Shown: piece after piece, positions 1 through 9,010 of the stretch
Layout: the number at the start of each line of letters is the position of its first letter
Numbering within the stretch: position 1 is the stretch's first letter
Origin: Paenibacillus phyllosphaerae
Lineage (GTDB): Bacteria > Bacillota > Bacilli > Paenibacillales > Paenibacillaceae
DNA: 64,000 nt
Direction: 5' to 3'
NCBI RefSeq assembly: GCF_014192105.1
Contig: NZ_JACHXK010000017.1
Location: 1-64,000, forward strand
Made by a program: the position numbers and the translations under genes
Notes under the pieces: model-generated
Told to the model about the DNA's origin: nothing
Database searches by the model: none
The model's input: only the letters and a program-made list of their open reading frames with translations

Positions 1-94
1 AGACCCCTGGAAGACGACCAGGTTGATAGGTTCGAGGTGGAAGTGCAGCAATGCATGCAGCTGACGAATACTAATCGGTCGAGGGCTTATCCTA
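1..94 (+). rRNA. 23S rRNA, 3' end (partial)
   Basis: The first bases match the conserved 3' terminus of bacterial 23S rRNA, including the segment reading CTGACGAATACTAATCGGTC followed by GAGGGCTTA. The gene enters from outside the window, so only its last ~94 bases are seen. The exact mature end is estimated by comparison with the known end of the family. Short inverted repeats follow at about 98-115 and 120-140, as expected for rRNA processing stems. Confidence 0.95.
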
Positions 95-293
95 AGAACA
101 TTCGGAGAATGTTCACTTCGGAAGCATACGCTTGCTTCGGAGGAATGTCTTCGAAAAAACCTAGCTAAAGGTGTAAGTTTCGTATCCAGTTTTCAGGGTG
201 TGACGAATGAAATGAACCTGCCAAGTGCAGCTAGTTTCTGAAGTTACAGCGGCGTTTGGCGACGCTGTTCACCTGAAAGTATGATTGAATTGT
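95..293. other. 23S-to-tRNA spacer without a 5S gene
   Basis: This spacer holds small inverted repeats just after the 23S end (GAACATTC/GAATGTTC and GAAGCA/TGCTTC) and a TATCCAGTTTTCAGGG stretch typical of Firmicute rRNA spacers. I could not find a sequence resembling 5S rRNA (~117 bases) here, although 5S normally follows 23S. The tRNA cluster begins directly after it. Confidence 0.6.
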
Positions 294-370
294 GGCGGTG
301 TAGCTCAGCTGGCTAGAGCATTCGGTTCATACCCGGAGGGTCGGGGGTTCGAGTCCCTTCGCCGCTACCA
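294..370 (+). tRNA. tRNA-Met (CAT), elongator type
   Basis: Full cloverleaf with acceptor GGCGGTG/CGCCGCT, anticodon loop TTCATAC giving CAT, T-loop TTCGAGT and encoded CCA. Its G1-U72 pair and sequence resemble the elongator methionine tRNA of Bacillus rather than the initiator. First of six tRNA genes in the rRNA-linked cluster. Confidence 0.93.
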
Positions 371-377
371 CACATAT

Positions 378-453
378 GGAGGCTTAGCTCAGCTGGGAGA
401 GCATCTGCCTTACAAGCAGAGGGTCGGCGGTTCGATCCCGTCAGCCTCCACCA
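378..453 (+). tRNA. tRNA-Val (TAC)
   Basis: Cloverleaf with acceptor GGAGGCT/AGCCTCC, anticodon stem TCTGC/GCAGA and loop CTTACAA giving TAC, T-loop TTCGATC and encoded CCA. Confidence 0.95.
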
Positions 454-466
454 TTTTAGTTAATGC

Positions 467-543
467 GGAGCCGTGGTGTAGAGGCCTAACATGCCTGCCT
501 GTCACGCAGGAGACCGCGGGTTCGAATCCCGTCGGCTCCGCCA
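467..543 (+). tRNA. tRNA-Asp (GTC)
   Basis: Cloverleaf with acceptor GGAGCCG/CGGCTCC, anticodon stem CCTGC/GCAGG and loop CTGTCAC giving GTC, T-loop TTCGAAT and encoded CCA. Confidence 0.95.
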
Positions 544-559
544 TTTAATTAAATAGTTT

Positions 560-635
<76 letters not shown>

Positions 636-666
636 TTTATTGTGGGGATAAGCCTCATGATTGCAT

Positions 667-752
667 GGAGGATTAGCGAAGTGGCCAAACGCAGCAGACT
701 GTAAATCTGTTCTCTGACGAGTTCGGTGGTTCGAATCCATCATCCTCCACCA
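667..752 (+). tRNA. tRNA-Tyr (GTA)
   Basis: An 86-base class II tRNA with a long variable arm. Acceptor GGAGGAT/ATCCTCC, anticodon stem CAGA/TCTG around loop CTGTAAA giving GTA, and encoded CCA. Confidence 0.95.
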
Positions 753-763
753 GTTTTATATTA

Positions 764-839
764 GAGCCATTAGCTCAGTTGGTAGAGCACCTGACTTTTA
801 ATCAGGGTGTCGTAGGTTCGAGTCCTACATGGCTCACCA
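764..839 (+). tRNA. tRNA-Lys (TTT)
   Basis: Cloverleaf with acceptor GAGCCAT/ATGGCTC, anticodon stem CCTGA/TCAGG and loop CTTTTAA giving TTT, T-loop TTCGAGT and encoded CCA. Last gene of the cluster; an intrinsic terminator follows 15 bases later. Confidence 0.95.
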
Positions 840-854
840 TGTTTTTGAAATGAA

Positions 855-890
855 AACCTGTGGATTATTCCACAGGTTTTTTTGTTTTTT
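855..890 (+). terminator. Terminator of the rRNA-tRNA cluster
   Basis: A perfect 10-bp stem AACCTGTGGA/TCCACAGGTT with a 4-base loop, followed by a T-rich run. Confidence 0.93.
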
Positions 891-953
891 TATCTGAAAT
901 GACCTTAGATCCTGTACACACTGGTTTGATTCGCTGAATTCGATGTCAATGTA

Positions 954-962
954 TGGTACAAT
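954..962 (+). promoter_or_regulatory. Extended -10 promoter upstream of the PucR-type gene
   Basis: TGGTACAAT is an extended -10 element (TGn plus TACAAT) about 40 bases upstream of the start codon. No good -35 box is visible, which extended -10 promoters tolerate. Confidence 0.5.
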
Positions 963-1002
963 GTCCTAAAAACAAAGAGCTGTCGCTCTTGGATAGGGGC
1001 GA

Positions 1003-2148
1003 ATGATGAGTAAAGCGAACTGGATCGAGCAATTGGAACGTGTGCTTGCACGCCCTGTACATCAGTTACAGATCCCGATTCAAGATTGGAATGAGGCCGC
1101 CCTTGAGGTGGAGGAAGGTTCTTTTCAACCGAATAAGAATGCGTTTACACTCGGAGAATGCTTGCCGCTGCGCGATGGCCGGCTTTGGTTTGCGCTTAGC
1201 GCAGACGGAAGAAACCTCGACGTGTTGGAGATCGATCGAAGCGGTCTGACGACCACGGAGATTAATCTCGTCTCGTTTACTTTAACGCAGATAGCCGGGA
1301 CTGCTGAGCCCGCGATGTATGCAGGACTAACCGATGCCGAGCGTACGGTTAGAGAGCTTGGCGGCTGGATCGATCAGCAACTCACAACAGGAGAACATAC
1401 TTCGGTAATTCCGGAACGGTTGATTCGACGTAATCGCATGTATACGACAATGATTCCTTTCTTGCTTATTAGTGATCAGGCCGAAGCGAGCCGTACAGGA
1501 TATAGCGAATTAGAGAAGCTGCTTCGAACCTTCCTGTCGGAGGATATCTTGCTTATACCGCTTAAAGAGCAGGAATGGCTGATTCTTGGCCCGGTCTCCC
1601 TTATTCGAGAAGCGCAGACAGAAGAACGTGAAGAGGAAGAAGAAGAGTCGGAGGAGGAAAGTCTAGCTTCCATTGCTTCGGGTCTTCATGACATGCTGGC
1701 TAGCGAATGGATTGGCGATTGCCACCTTGCGGTCCTGCAGCCGATTCAACCGACCAAAGATCTTGTGGCAGCAGCGGGGCAACTTCGGGAAACAATTCAA
1801 TTGGGACGGGCCTTCCATGTCGGTTCTAATATTCATTTGCCATGGCTGCTTCAATTAGAATGGCTGCTGAGCACAATCCCCGAGCCGCAGCGGTTAAAAT
1901 TCATGGAACAAGCGCTTAAGCGGACGGATGTATTTCTGGAGCCGGAAATTTTAACGACGCTGGAGACCTTCTTCTCTTTAGATTGTAATGTGAGCGAAAC
2001 GGCTAAGAAGCTATACATTCATCGCAATACGCTTCTCTACAGGCTGGACAAGCTGAAGCAGGAGACCGAACTCGATGTGCGTCAGTTTGGAGATGCCGTA
2101 CTCGTCAAGATCGTCCTGCTATTGTACAAAGTGACGAAAAGGAAGTAG
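1003..2148 (+). CDS. PucR/CdaR-family transcriptional regulator
   Basis: A 381-residue protein whose last ~60 residues form a PucR-type helix-turn-helix: SETAKKLYIHRNTLLYRLDKL is the family hallmark, with the R-N-T-L-L-Y-R core. The long N-terminal part has no domain I can name with confidence; residues ~205-225 form a very acidic Glu-rich segment. Two ATG codons lie at 1003 and 1006; the AGGGG at 995-999 is better spaced for 1006. It sits just upstream of the shared sugar-importer ATPase gene in the same direction, so it may regulate it, but that is inference. PucR-type regulators usually respond to small metabolites; the ligand here is unknown. Confidence 0.85.
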   Translation: MMSKANWIEQLERVLARPVHQLQIPIQDWNEAALEVEEGSFQPNKNAFTLGECLPLRDGRLWFALSADGRNLDVLEIDRSGLTTTEINLVSFTLTQIAGTAEPAMYAGLTDAERTVRELGGWIDQQLTTGEHTSVIPERLIRRNRMYTTMIPFLLISDQAEASRTGYSELEKLLRTFLSEDILLIPLKEQEWLILGPVSLIREAQTEEREEEEEESEEESLASIASGLHDMLASEWIGDCHLAVLQPIQPTKDLVAAAGQLRETIQLGRAFHVGSNIHLPWLLQLEWLLSTIPEPQRLKFMEQALKRTDVFLEPEILTTLETFFSLDCNVSETAKKLYIHRNTLLYRLDKLKQETELDVRQFGDAVLVKIVLLLYKVTKRK

Positions 2149-2239
2149 GATTTTTGTAAAGTTTGTGCATAGTCACATTTGAGCCTGTGAGATAAGATAA
2201 GTGTAGTTAAGAACAACTATTTGTTAGGGGGAAATACAA

Positions 2240-3361
2240 ATGGCAGGTGTACGCTTAGAACATATTTACAAAAAATATGCAGGTTCGGATAACGCATCGG
2301 TTAAAGACGTTAACCTTGATATTAAGGACAAGGAGTTCCTCGTTCTTGTCGGTCCATCCGGTTGCGGTAAATCGACGACTCTTCGTATGATCGCAGGTCT
2401 CGAAGAAATTTCCGAAGGTAAATTGTTCATTGGCGACCGCCTCGTGAACGACGTTGCGCCAAAAGACCGCGACATCGCGATGGTATTCCAATCCTACGCC
2501 CTGTACCCGCACATGAACGTGTACCAAAACATGGCATTCGGCCTTAAACTTCGTAAATTCAAAAAAGCGGAAATCGACAAACGCGTTCGTGAAGCCGCTA
2601 AAATTCTAGATATCGAACATCTGCTTGACCGTAAACCTAAAGCGCTTTCCGGTGGTCAACGTCAGCGTGTTGCCCTCGGCCGTGCGATCGTACGTGAGCC
2701 GCAAGTATTCTTGATGGACGAACCGCTCTCCAACTTGGACGCGAAACTTCGCGGTCAAATGCGCGCGGAAATCTCCAAACTGGCTAAGCGTCTGGAAACT
2801 ACTGTTATCTATGTAACGCATGACCAGATCGAAGCAATGACGATGGGTGACCGTATCGTCGTTATGAAAGACGGTATCATCCAACAAGCAGCTTCTCCAG
2901 AAGAGCTGTACAACCATCCATTAAACATCTTCGTTGCAGGCTTCATCGGATCGCCTACAATGAACTTCATTACAGGTACGCTGTCTGAGCAAGGCGGAGT
3001 AACTCGCTTCAAATCGACAGGCGTAGACGTAGTCGTGCCGGAAGGCAAAGCACAACTGCTTCGCGAAAAAGGCTACGCTGGCAAAGAGATCATCCTGGGC
3101 ATCCGTCCGGAAGATCTTCATGAAGAGCCAGTATTCCTGGAAGCTTCGCCAAACACTGTCGTTACAGCACACGTTGAAGTTTCCGAGAACCTCGGTCACG
3201 AAATGTACCTGTACCTGAACGGTCTCGGTAAAGACACGGTAATCGCGCGTGTTGACGGCCGCTCCGGTCTGAAAGAAGGCACAAACGTTAAGCTTGCGTT
3301 CGACATGAACAAAGTTCATGTGTTCGACAAAGAGTCCGAACTGAACGTATTCGAGAACTAA
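2240..3361 (+). CDS. msmX: ABC sugar-importer ATP-binding protein (MsmX/UgpC type)
   Basis: A 373-residue ATPase of carbohydrate importers. Visible motifs: Walker [10 protein letters not shown] near residue 38, Q-loop [12 protein letters not shown], signature [14 protein letters not shown], Walker [13 protein letters not shown], switch histidine in [10 protein letters not shown], and a C-terminal TOBE-like regulatory domain after ~residue 240. Length fits the MsmX/MalK/UgpC family. A strong ribosome site (TTAGGGGG) precedes the ATG. No permease or binding protein lies beside it. In Bacillus MsmX is a shared ATPase serving several importers that lack their own, and two such importers occur in this window. 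Codon use is notably biased toward highly expressed codons, like the glycolytic genes here. Confidence 0.93.
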   Translation: MAGVRLEHIYKKYAGSDNASVKDVNLDIKDKEFLVLVGPSGCGKSTTLRMIAGLEEISEGKLFIGDRLVNDVAPKDRDIAMVFQSYALYPHMNVYQNMAFGLKLRKFKKAEIDKRVREAAKILDIEHLLDRKPKALSGGQRQRVALGRAIVREPQVFLMDEPLSNLDAKLRGQMRAEISKLAKRLETTVIYVTHDQIEAMTMGDRIVVMKDGIIQQAASPEELYNHPLNIFVAGFIGSPTMNFITGTLSEQGGVTRFKSTGVDVVVPEGKAQLLREKGYAGKEIILGIRPEDLHEEPVFLEASPNTVVTAHVEVSENLGHEMYLYLNGLGKDTVIARVDGRSGLKEGTNVKLAFDMNKVHVFDKESELNVFEN

Positions 3362-3384
3362 TAGATCCGGCAATTGCCGACGAC

Positions 3385-3420
3385 AAGCAGCCATCCTGAT
3401 GACGGGATGGCTGCTTTTTT
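3385..3420 (+). terminator. Terminator after msmX
   Basis: Stem AGCAGCCATCC/GGATGGCTGCT followed by a run of seven T. Confidence 0.92.
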
Positions 3421-3615
3421 GCGCTTGTATGCAAAAGATAATGTGGGCGGCTTCGTACATCTTCTTTAAATTGGGGAAACGATAATTGTAACACGACAAG
3501 CAGGTAACGGGAACATTGCGTTCGGTGCTGTTTTTCGATAGGATGAAGACATTGGAAAACTACATAGGCACTGTGGGCTAGATGCAGCAGCAGCTTTGGT
3601 GAAGGAGGCTGACCG

Positions 3616-4554
3616 ATGGCGAAGAAAGTAAAGGTGTCTGATCTTGTCCAGCAGTTTCAACTCGAAATTGTGAGCGGAGAAGACGGACTGCGCCGAAGCA
3701 TTACGGTTGATGATTTATATCGTCCAGGCTTGGAGATGGCAGGATATTTTCACTATTTCCCGAGTGAACGGGTACAGATTCTAGGTAAGACTGAGCTGGC
3801 GTTCATGGAGACGCTGAACGGCGAAGAGCGGTTGGATCGCATTGAGCGTCTATGCCATGACGAGACACCTTGCTTCATCATTACAAGAGGTCTGGAAGCG
3901 CCAAAGGAACTAATCGAGGAGTCGAACCGCAAGGAAATTCCGGTGCTGCGGAGCACCGTGGCAACTACGATTATTTCCAGCCGGATCACGAACTTCCTGG
4001 AACGCAAGCTTGCACCTTCCGCTACCATTCACGGCGTACTCGTTGACGTCTATGGCGTTGGCATGCTCATTACGGGCGGCAGTGGTATTGGTAAGAGCGA
4101 GACGGCGCTAGAGCTGGTCAAACGCAGCCATCGACTGGTTGCCGATGACGCGGTTGAGATCCGCCAAACTTCCGATGGCCAGTTGCACGGCACAGCTCCG
4201 GAGCTGATTCGCCATTTGCTCGAGATCCGGGGTCTTGGCATTATTAATGTAATGACGCTGTTCGGTGCAGGCGCTGTGCGGAATAACAAGCGGATTAGCG
4301 TCGTTATTCGACTTGAGAACTGGCAGGCCGATAAGCAATATGACCGTCTGGGCCTGGATGAAGAGACTACGCGTATTATCGATACGGATATCCCGATCGT
4401 CACGGTTCCCGTACGTCCTGGACGTAACCTTGCCGTCATTATCGAAGTGGCCGCGATGAATTTCCGTCTCAAGCGGATGGGCTACAACGCTGCCTTGCAG
4501 TTTACGAATAAGTTGACGGAGACGATCGCAGACGAATCGGACGATTTTGATTGA
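3616..4554 (+). CDS. hprK: HPr kinase/phosphorylase
   Basis: A 312-residue bifunctional enzyme that phosphorylates Ser46 of HPr and removes it again, controlling carbon catabolite repression. It has the P-loop GGSGIGKSE near residue 153, the family signature [19 protein letters not shown] after ~residue 202, and the conserved His in [12 protein letters not shown] just upstream of the P-loop. Length matches the Gram-positive family. Ribosome site GAAGGAGG is well spaced before the ATG. It heads the hprK-lgt-ppaX group found in Bacillus. Its substrate, an HPr with Ser46, is encoded at 22408. Confidence 0.96.
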   Translation: MAKKVKVSDLVQQFQLEIVSGEDGLRRSITVDDLYRPGLEMAGYFHYFPSERVQILGKTELAFMETLNGEERLDRIERLCHDETPCFIITRGLEAPKELIEESNRKEIPVLRSTVATTIISSRITNFLERKLAPSATIHGVLVDVYGVGMLITGGSGIGKSETALELVKRSHRLVADDAVEIRQTSDGQLHGTAPELIRHLLEIRGLGIINVMTLFGAGAVRNNKRISVVIRLENWQADKQYDRLGLDEETTRIIDTDIPIVTVPVRPGRNLAVIIEVAAMNFRLKRMGYNAALQFTNKLTETIADESDDFD

Positions 4555-4572
4555 TAAAGGAGCCCCTCATTC

Positions 4573-5598
4573 ATGTTCACGCTAAAGATGGAATCGATAG
4601 CTTTCAACCTGGGGCCTATCCCGGTCCATTGGTATGGCATTATCCTGGGGACGGCAGCGCTCGTCGGCTTGCTGCTCGCGGTGCAGGAAGGCAAGAGGTT
4701 CGGCCTATCCCCCGAATTCTTCATGGATTTGCTGCTGTTCGGCGTGCCGTCAGCGATTATTGGCGCTCGCATCTACTTCGTCGCCTTCAAGTGGGACGAA
4801 TATAAGAATGACCTTCCCTCCGTATTTGCGGTGTGGAATGGCGGTATCGCAATTTATGGCGCGCTGATCGGCGCGTTTATATGCGGATTCATTTATTTCC
4901 GTTATAAAGGCTACAATTTCTGGCGAATTGCGGATATATGCGCGCCTGGCCTGCTCGCTGGTCAAATGATCGGACGTTGGGGTAACTTCGTCAACCAAGA
5001 AGCATACGGAGGTCCTGCAGAAGAAAGCTTCCTGCGCGATACGCTGCATCTGCCGGGCTGGATCGTGAATCAAATGAATGTGGAAGGCGTCTTCCATCAT
5101 CCAACCTTCTTGTATGAATCTTTGTGGAGCTTAGTAGGCATTATCGTGCTGATGGTGTTGCGTCGCCGTCCATTCCTCCGTGCAGGCGAACTGCTGTTTA
5201 GCTACTTTATCTGGTATTCGATTGGTCGCTTCTTTATTGAAGCACTGCGGACGGACAGCTTAGGTTTCAATGGACCAAGCTGGCTCGCTTCCTTCGTGGA
5301 TGCGCTGTGGTCGCCGATGACGGTTCTTGGTTTCGAACAAGGTTATCTGGATCCAGCATACGGGAATATACGGATTTCGCAGCTTCTGGCGCTGTTCCTC
5401 GTGATCGGGGCTATCGCGCTGATCATCATCCGCCGTCAGACGGGTCTGGCCAAAGCGCGGTACCTCGATCCAATCATCTCGACCAAAACCGGTATGCCTG
5501 CCGGCGCTGAAGCAGCTTCTTCCGATGCGGCAGCAGCTCAGCATGCGGATCGGACGAACAAAGCGAACGATGAGACGGATCTGAATACGAAGGAGTAG
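4573..5598 (+). CDS. lgt: Prolipoprotein diacylglyceryl transferase
   Basis: A 341-residue polytopic membrane protein that transfers the diacylglyceryl group of phosphatidylglycerol to the lipobox cysteine of prelipoproteins. The Lgt signature is visible as GQMIGRWGNFVNQEAYGG near residues 129-146, and about seven hydrophobic segments can be followed. The last ~45 residues form a hydrophilic Ala-rich tail beyond the usual length. ATG at 4573 has AAAGGAG upstream; an alternative ATG lies at 4588. It follows hprK by 18 bases and precedes ppaX by 7. Two predicted lipoproteins in this window (36371 and 49228) would be substrates. Confidence 0.96.
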   Translation: MFTLKMESIAFNLGPIPVHWYGIILGTAALVGLLLAVQEGKRFGLSPEFFMDLLLFGVPSAIIGARIYFVAFKWDEYKNDLPSVFAVWNGGIAIYGALIGAFICGFIYFRYKGYNFWRIADICAPGLLAGQMIGRWGNFVNQEAYGGPAEESFLRDTLHLPGWIVNQMNVEGVFHHPTFLYESLWSLVGIIVLMVLRRRPFLRAGELLFSYFIWYSIGRFFIEALRTDSLGFNGPSWLASFVDALWSPMTVLGFEQGYLDPAYGNIRISQLLALFLVIGAIALIIIRRQTGLAKARYLDPIISTKTGMPAGAEAASSDAAAAQHADRTNKANDETDLNTKE

Positions 5599-5605
5599 CA
5601 GAAGA

Positions 5606-6277
5606 ATGACAAGATCTATTACAACGGTGCTCTACGACCTGGATGGCACCATTCTCGATACGAACGAATTGATTATCCAATCCTTCCTGCATGCGCTTCA
5701 GGGCGTCGTGCCGGAAGGATTCGGCCGCGATCACATTATTCCGAGCATGGGACAGCCGCTGACGGCGCAGATGCAGCTGTTCTCCAAGCAGGAGGAAGTG
5801 TCGCATCTCATCTCTCTGTACCGGGAGTTCAACCTGCGTACCCATGATGAGCTGGTTAAGCCATTTCCCCAAGTGGTCGAAGTGATGAAGCGTCTCCATG
5901 AAGCGGGCATTCAGCAAGGAATCGTTACGACGAAGATCAGGCTGACGACGGAGAAAGGGCTTCGCTATGTCGGTATCTACGATTACGTAGCCCCGCATGC
6001 GATCGTCACGATCGACGATGTGACGAATCCGAAACCGCATCCGGAGCCGGTACTGAAAGGTATCGAGGCATTCGGCGCCGATCCGTCCACCACGCTCATG
6101 GTAGGCGACAGCATCGTGGATATACAAGCAGCCGCTGCGGCGGGTTGTATTCCGGTCGGCGTTGCATGGTCGTTGAAAGGCGAGGAACTTCTGCGGGAGA
6201 GCGGCGCTAAGCATATCATCCACGATATGCGAGACTTGTACGAGCTGATCGGACTGGAGAGGGAGTCGCTTGCGTAA
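5606..6277 (+). CDS. ppaX: Pyrophosphatase PpaX (HAD family)
   Basis: A 223-residue HAD-superfamily hydrolase. The nucleophile motif DLDGTILDTNE lies at residues ~11-21, the Thr/Lys motifs follow (VTTKIR), and the acidic motif is GDSIVDIQAA near residue 168. In Bacillus PpaX removes the pyrophosphate made when HprK dephosphorylates HPr-Ser-P, and the gene sits in the same group, as here. It starts 7 bases after lgt and its stop overlaps the next gene. Confidence 0.92.
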   Translation: MTRSITTVLYDLDGTILDTNELIIQSFLHALQGVVPEGFGRDHIIPSMGQPLTAQMQLFSKQEEVSHLISLYREFNLRTHDELVKPFPQVVEVMKRLHEAGIQQGIVTTKIRLTTEKGLRYVGIYDYVAPHAIVTIDDVTNPKPHPEPVLKGIEAFGADPSTTLMVGDSIVDIQAAAAAGCIPVGVAWSLKGEELLRESGAKHIIHDMRDLYELIGLERESLA

Positions 6278-6758
6278 CGTAGAGCGCTATCCGGTCGAAG
6301 GCCCAAATGCGCTGTGGCAGGTGTACCATACGGTGAGCCGCTTCAAGGCGGTGAAAAATTTTGTTTTTATCCAAATCTCCCGGTATTGCCCGTCACTCCC
6401 GGTGAAGAATTGGATCTACCGGAACATGCTCGGGATGAAGGTAGGCAAGCATACGGCGTTCGCGCTGATGGTGATGGTCGATGTCTTCTTCCCCGAGCGG
6501 ATTCGCGTGGGCGATAACACGATCATCGGGTATAACACAACCATATTGACGCATGAGTACCTGATCGGCGAATACCGGTTAGGCGATGTGTTGATCGGCT
6601 CGGGCGTCATGATCGGCGCGAACTCGACGATTCTGCCGGGTGTGACCATTGGAGACGGCGCCGTCGTAGCGGCGGGCTCCGTTGTCCATAAGGATGTCGC
6701 GCCGGGGGATTTCGTCGGGGGTAATCCGATTCAGTTGATTCGTGCAGGCAAGGGGTAA
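6270..6758 (+). CDS. Hexapeptide-repeat acetyltransferase, YvoF-like
   Basis: A 162-residue protein of the left-handed beta-helix acyltransferase superfamily. Hexapeptide repeats are visible from ~residue 75 to 155 (for example IGSGVMIGANSTILPGVTIG), ending in the typical GNPIQLIR. It starts at a TTG codon that overlaps the end of ppaX by 8 bases with a purine-rich GGAGAGGGA ahead of it. Bacillus carries yvoF, a similar gene, at this position. The acceptor substrate cannot be told from sequence. Confidence 0.85.
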   Translation: MRNVERYPVEGPNALWQVYHTVSRFKAVKNFVFIQISRYCPSLPVKNWIYRNMLGMKVGKHTAFALMVMVDVFFPERIRVGDNTIIGYNTTILTHEYLIGEYRLGDVLIGSGVMIGANSTILPGVTIGDGAVVAAGSVVHKDVAPGDFVGGNPIQLIRAGKG

Positions 6759-6812
6759 CCCAAGTCTATGGGGCTGAATGGCCTTAAAGTCGTGATCAAG
6801 CGGGAAGAATGA

Positions 6813-6864
6813 GGACAAGCAAGGAGGCAGCGTTAGCTCCATCCGCGTTTGTCCTTTATTTTAT
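6813..6864 (+). terminator. Probable terminator of the hprK operon
   Basis: Nested inverted repeat: outer arms GGACAA/TTGTCC and inner arms GGAG/CTCC, followed by TTTATTTTAT. Confidence 0.6.
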
Positions 6865-6936
6865 GATGGCAGCATGAATTGGAGAGGCGGCGCGGAAGAC
6901 ATGACCATTATTGGTACGGCAGGTGCGGAAGCAATC

Positions 6937-6965
6937 TTGACGGAAAATGGGTAGCGTGGTACTAT
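6937..6965 (+). promoter_or_regulatory. Promoter of the his operon
   Basis: TTGACG (6937-6942), 17-base spacer, TACTAT (6960-6965), with an overlapping TATAAC. This would leave a leader of only ~75 bases before hisZ, too short for a T-box. Confidence 0.55.
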
Positions 6966-7045
6966 AACGACTAATCACTTTATTTTGGCAGTATGGTAAC
7001 ATGGTAGTACATTAACTCACTAAAGTATATGTAGGTGAATAGACA

Positions 7046-8260
7046 ATGTCCAAACCGAAGGTGTTCGAGAAACCGATCGGAGTTAAAGATTATTTGCCTC
7101 ATGCAGGCGCGAAGCTGCGCCAGATTGAACGCCAAGCGCTCGCTTGCATGCAATCTTGGGGCTATGAGCAGATTATTACGCCAACGATGGAATATTACGA
7201 TACGGTCGGGGTCGCAAGTTCGACGTCCGACGAGAAGCTGTTTAAGCTGCTGAACAAGCGCGGCACGACGCTGGTGCTTCGTTCCGACATGACGGCGCCG
7301 ATCGCACGGGTCGTTGCTTCTTTGTTGAAAGGCGCGGAGTTTCCGCTTCGCCTGTCTTACCATGCCAATGTGTTCCGGGCTATTGAGGAAGAGGCAGGGC
7401 GCGAAGCAGAGTTCTTCCAGACAGGCGTAGAGCTCGTCGGCGATCCTTCGCCAGAAGCCGATGCCGAAGTTGTGGCGCTTGCGATTGCTTCGCTCAAGGC
7501 GGCAGGCGTGGATCGTTTCAAAATCGCGATCGGTCACGTCGGCTTCCTGAACGGATTGTTCCAGGAAACGCTGCATGGCTTGACGGATGCCCAGGATGGG
7601 CTGAAGTCTTGCCTGCTCAGCCGCGATCATGTCGGCTACAGGGAGCGTCTGAAGTCGCTTCAACTGTCAGAACCCGTACAGCGCGAGCTGGAAGGCATTC
7701 TGCGCCTGCGCGGCGGACAGGAGATCTGCGATCAGGCGCTGCAAGTTAGCCGCGATGCGACGGCCCAAGCGTCGATCCAACATCTATGCGAGATGTGGGA
7801 TGTACTGAAGGCTTACGGCGTTAGCGAGTACGTGCTGATCGATCTGACGATGATCGGCGACTTCTCCTATTACACCGGCATGACTTTCGAGGGTTATGCG
7901 GCCGATCTAGGCTTCCCTGTCGTTAGCGGTGGCCGTTATGATAACCTGATTCAACAATTCGGCCGTCCGGCGCCTGCTACCGGCTTCGCGCTCAAGACGA
8001 CCCGAATCTTGGAATTGATCGGCGATGATGCCGAGAGCGGTACCGAGCGCGTACTGATCGGTTATGATGCATCCGGCCGAGCGAAGGCGCTGGCTGAAGC
8101 GCAGCGTCTCCGCTCGGAAGGGACTATCGTTGTAACAGAGAAGATGAGCATCGCAGAGACGGATCAAACGGCGCAGCTTGCCGCGGATCAGCAGTCATGG
8201 ACGCATAAAGGAACGGTCTATACGGCTTTCGTACCGTTCGTGCAGCAAGGAGGCGCGTAA
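7046..8260 (+). CDS. hisZ: ATP phosphoribosyltransferase regulatory subunit
   Basis: A 404-residue class II aminoacyl-tRNA-synthetase-like protein (histidyl-tRNA synthetase paralogue) that lacks aminoacylation function and activates the short form of HisG. Motif-2-like sequence VLRSDMTAPIARVVA lies near residues 77-91 and the motif-3-like region is GFALKTTRILELIG near residue 313. Its presence together with a 218-residue HisG fits the known hetero-octameric arrangement. First gene of the histidine operon; hisG follows after 3 bases. Confidence 0.94.
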   Translation: MSKPKVFEKPIGVKDYLPHAGAKLRQIERQALACMQSWGYEQIITPTMEYYDTVGVASSTSDEKLFKLLNKRGTTLVLRSDMTAPIARVVASLLKGAEFPLRLSYHANVFRAIEEEAGREAEFFQTGVELVGDPSPEADAEVVALAIASLKAAGVDRFKIAIGHVGFLNGLFQETLHGLTDAQDGLKSCLLSRDHVGYRERLKSLQLSEPVQRELEGILRLRGGQEICDQALQVSRDATAQASIQHLCEMWDVLKAYGVSEYVLIDLTMIGDFSYYTGMTFEGYAADLGFPVVSGGRYDNLIQQFGRPAPATGFALKTTRILELIGDDAESGTERVLIGYDASGRAKALAEAQRLRSEGTIVVTEKMSIAETDQTAQLAADQQSWTHKGTVYTAFVPFVQQGGA

Positions 8261-8263
8261 CAG

Positions 8264-8920
8264 ATGACGATCGAGACGAGCAGGAACGATTTATTGAAGG
8301 TCGCCATGCCCAAGGGACGGATCTATAAACAAGCATCGAAGCTGTTCCGGGAAGCGGGATTGCCTATCCCTAGCGACTTTGACGATACGCGCAAGCTGAT
8401 TATCGAGCTGCCGGAGGCGGGCATGTCTTTCATTATGGCGAAGCCTGTGGATGTTCCGACGTATGTGGAATACGGGGTAGCGGATATCGGCGTCGTAGGC
8501 AAGGATGTGCTGATGGAAGAGAACCGGGACGTCTATGAGCTGCTGGATCTCGGCATCGCGAAGTGCCGTATGTCGGTCATCGCATTGCCGGACTGGAAGC
8601 CGGTCATTAATCCGCGCGTCGCGACCAAATATCCGAACGTGGCGTCGCAGTATTTCCGCGAGCAAGGACAGCAGGTTGAGGTAATCAAGCTCAACGGATC
8701 GATCGAGCTTGCGCCGATGATCGGGCTGGCCGACCGGATCGTCGATATGGTCGAGACCGGGCAGACGCTGCGCGAGAACGGGTTGGTCGAGATGGAGTCG
8801 ATCTTCGGCATTACGAGCCGTCTGATCGCGAACCGGGTCAGCTACCGGATGAAGAACGAAGCGATCCAGAGCTTGTGCGACAAGCTGCAGCAGACGATTG
8901 GCGCGAAGGCCGGCGTATAA
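8264..8920 (+). CDS. hisG: ATP phosphoribosyltransferase, short form
   Basis: A 218-residue catalytic subunit for the first committed step of histidine synthesis (ATP plus PRPP). It begins [21 protein letters not shown] and carries the family segment [19 protein letters not shown] (here [17 protein letters not shown]) near residue 165. It lacks the C-terminal regulatory domain of the long form, so it needs HisZ, encoded just upstream. Ribosome site AAGGAGG lies 10 bases ahead of the ATG, inside the end of hisZ. Confidence 0.95.
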   Translation: MTIETSRNDLLKVAMPKGRIYKQASKLFREAGLPIPSDFDDTRKLIIELPEAGMSFIMAKPVDVPTYVEYGVADIGVVGKDVLMEENRDVYELLDLGIAKCRMSVIALPDWKPVINPRVATKYPNVASQYFREQGQQVEVIKLNGSIELAPMIGLADRIVDMVETGQTLRENGLVEMESIFGITSRLIANRVSYRMKNEAIQSLCDKLQQTIGAKAGV

Positions 8921-9010
8921 GGGAAAAGATGAGGATGCCGCTGGCGAACCGATGGGTTAGCTGCGGCATGACTTTTATCGCATAGAAGCTAGCTTAAGGG
9001 GGCGATACGC

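Noticed and set aside
1627..1660. Run of GAA/GAG codons in the PucR-type gene as a repeat element
   Set aside because: It simply codes for an acidic stretch and does not occur elsewhere.
6870..7045. Possible T-box leader before hisZ (segment GGGTAGCGTGGTAC)
   Set aside because: The match to the T-box core GGGTGGNACCGCG is poor, and a good -35/-10 pair covers the same bases, leaving only ~75 bases of leader.
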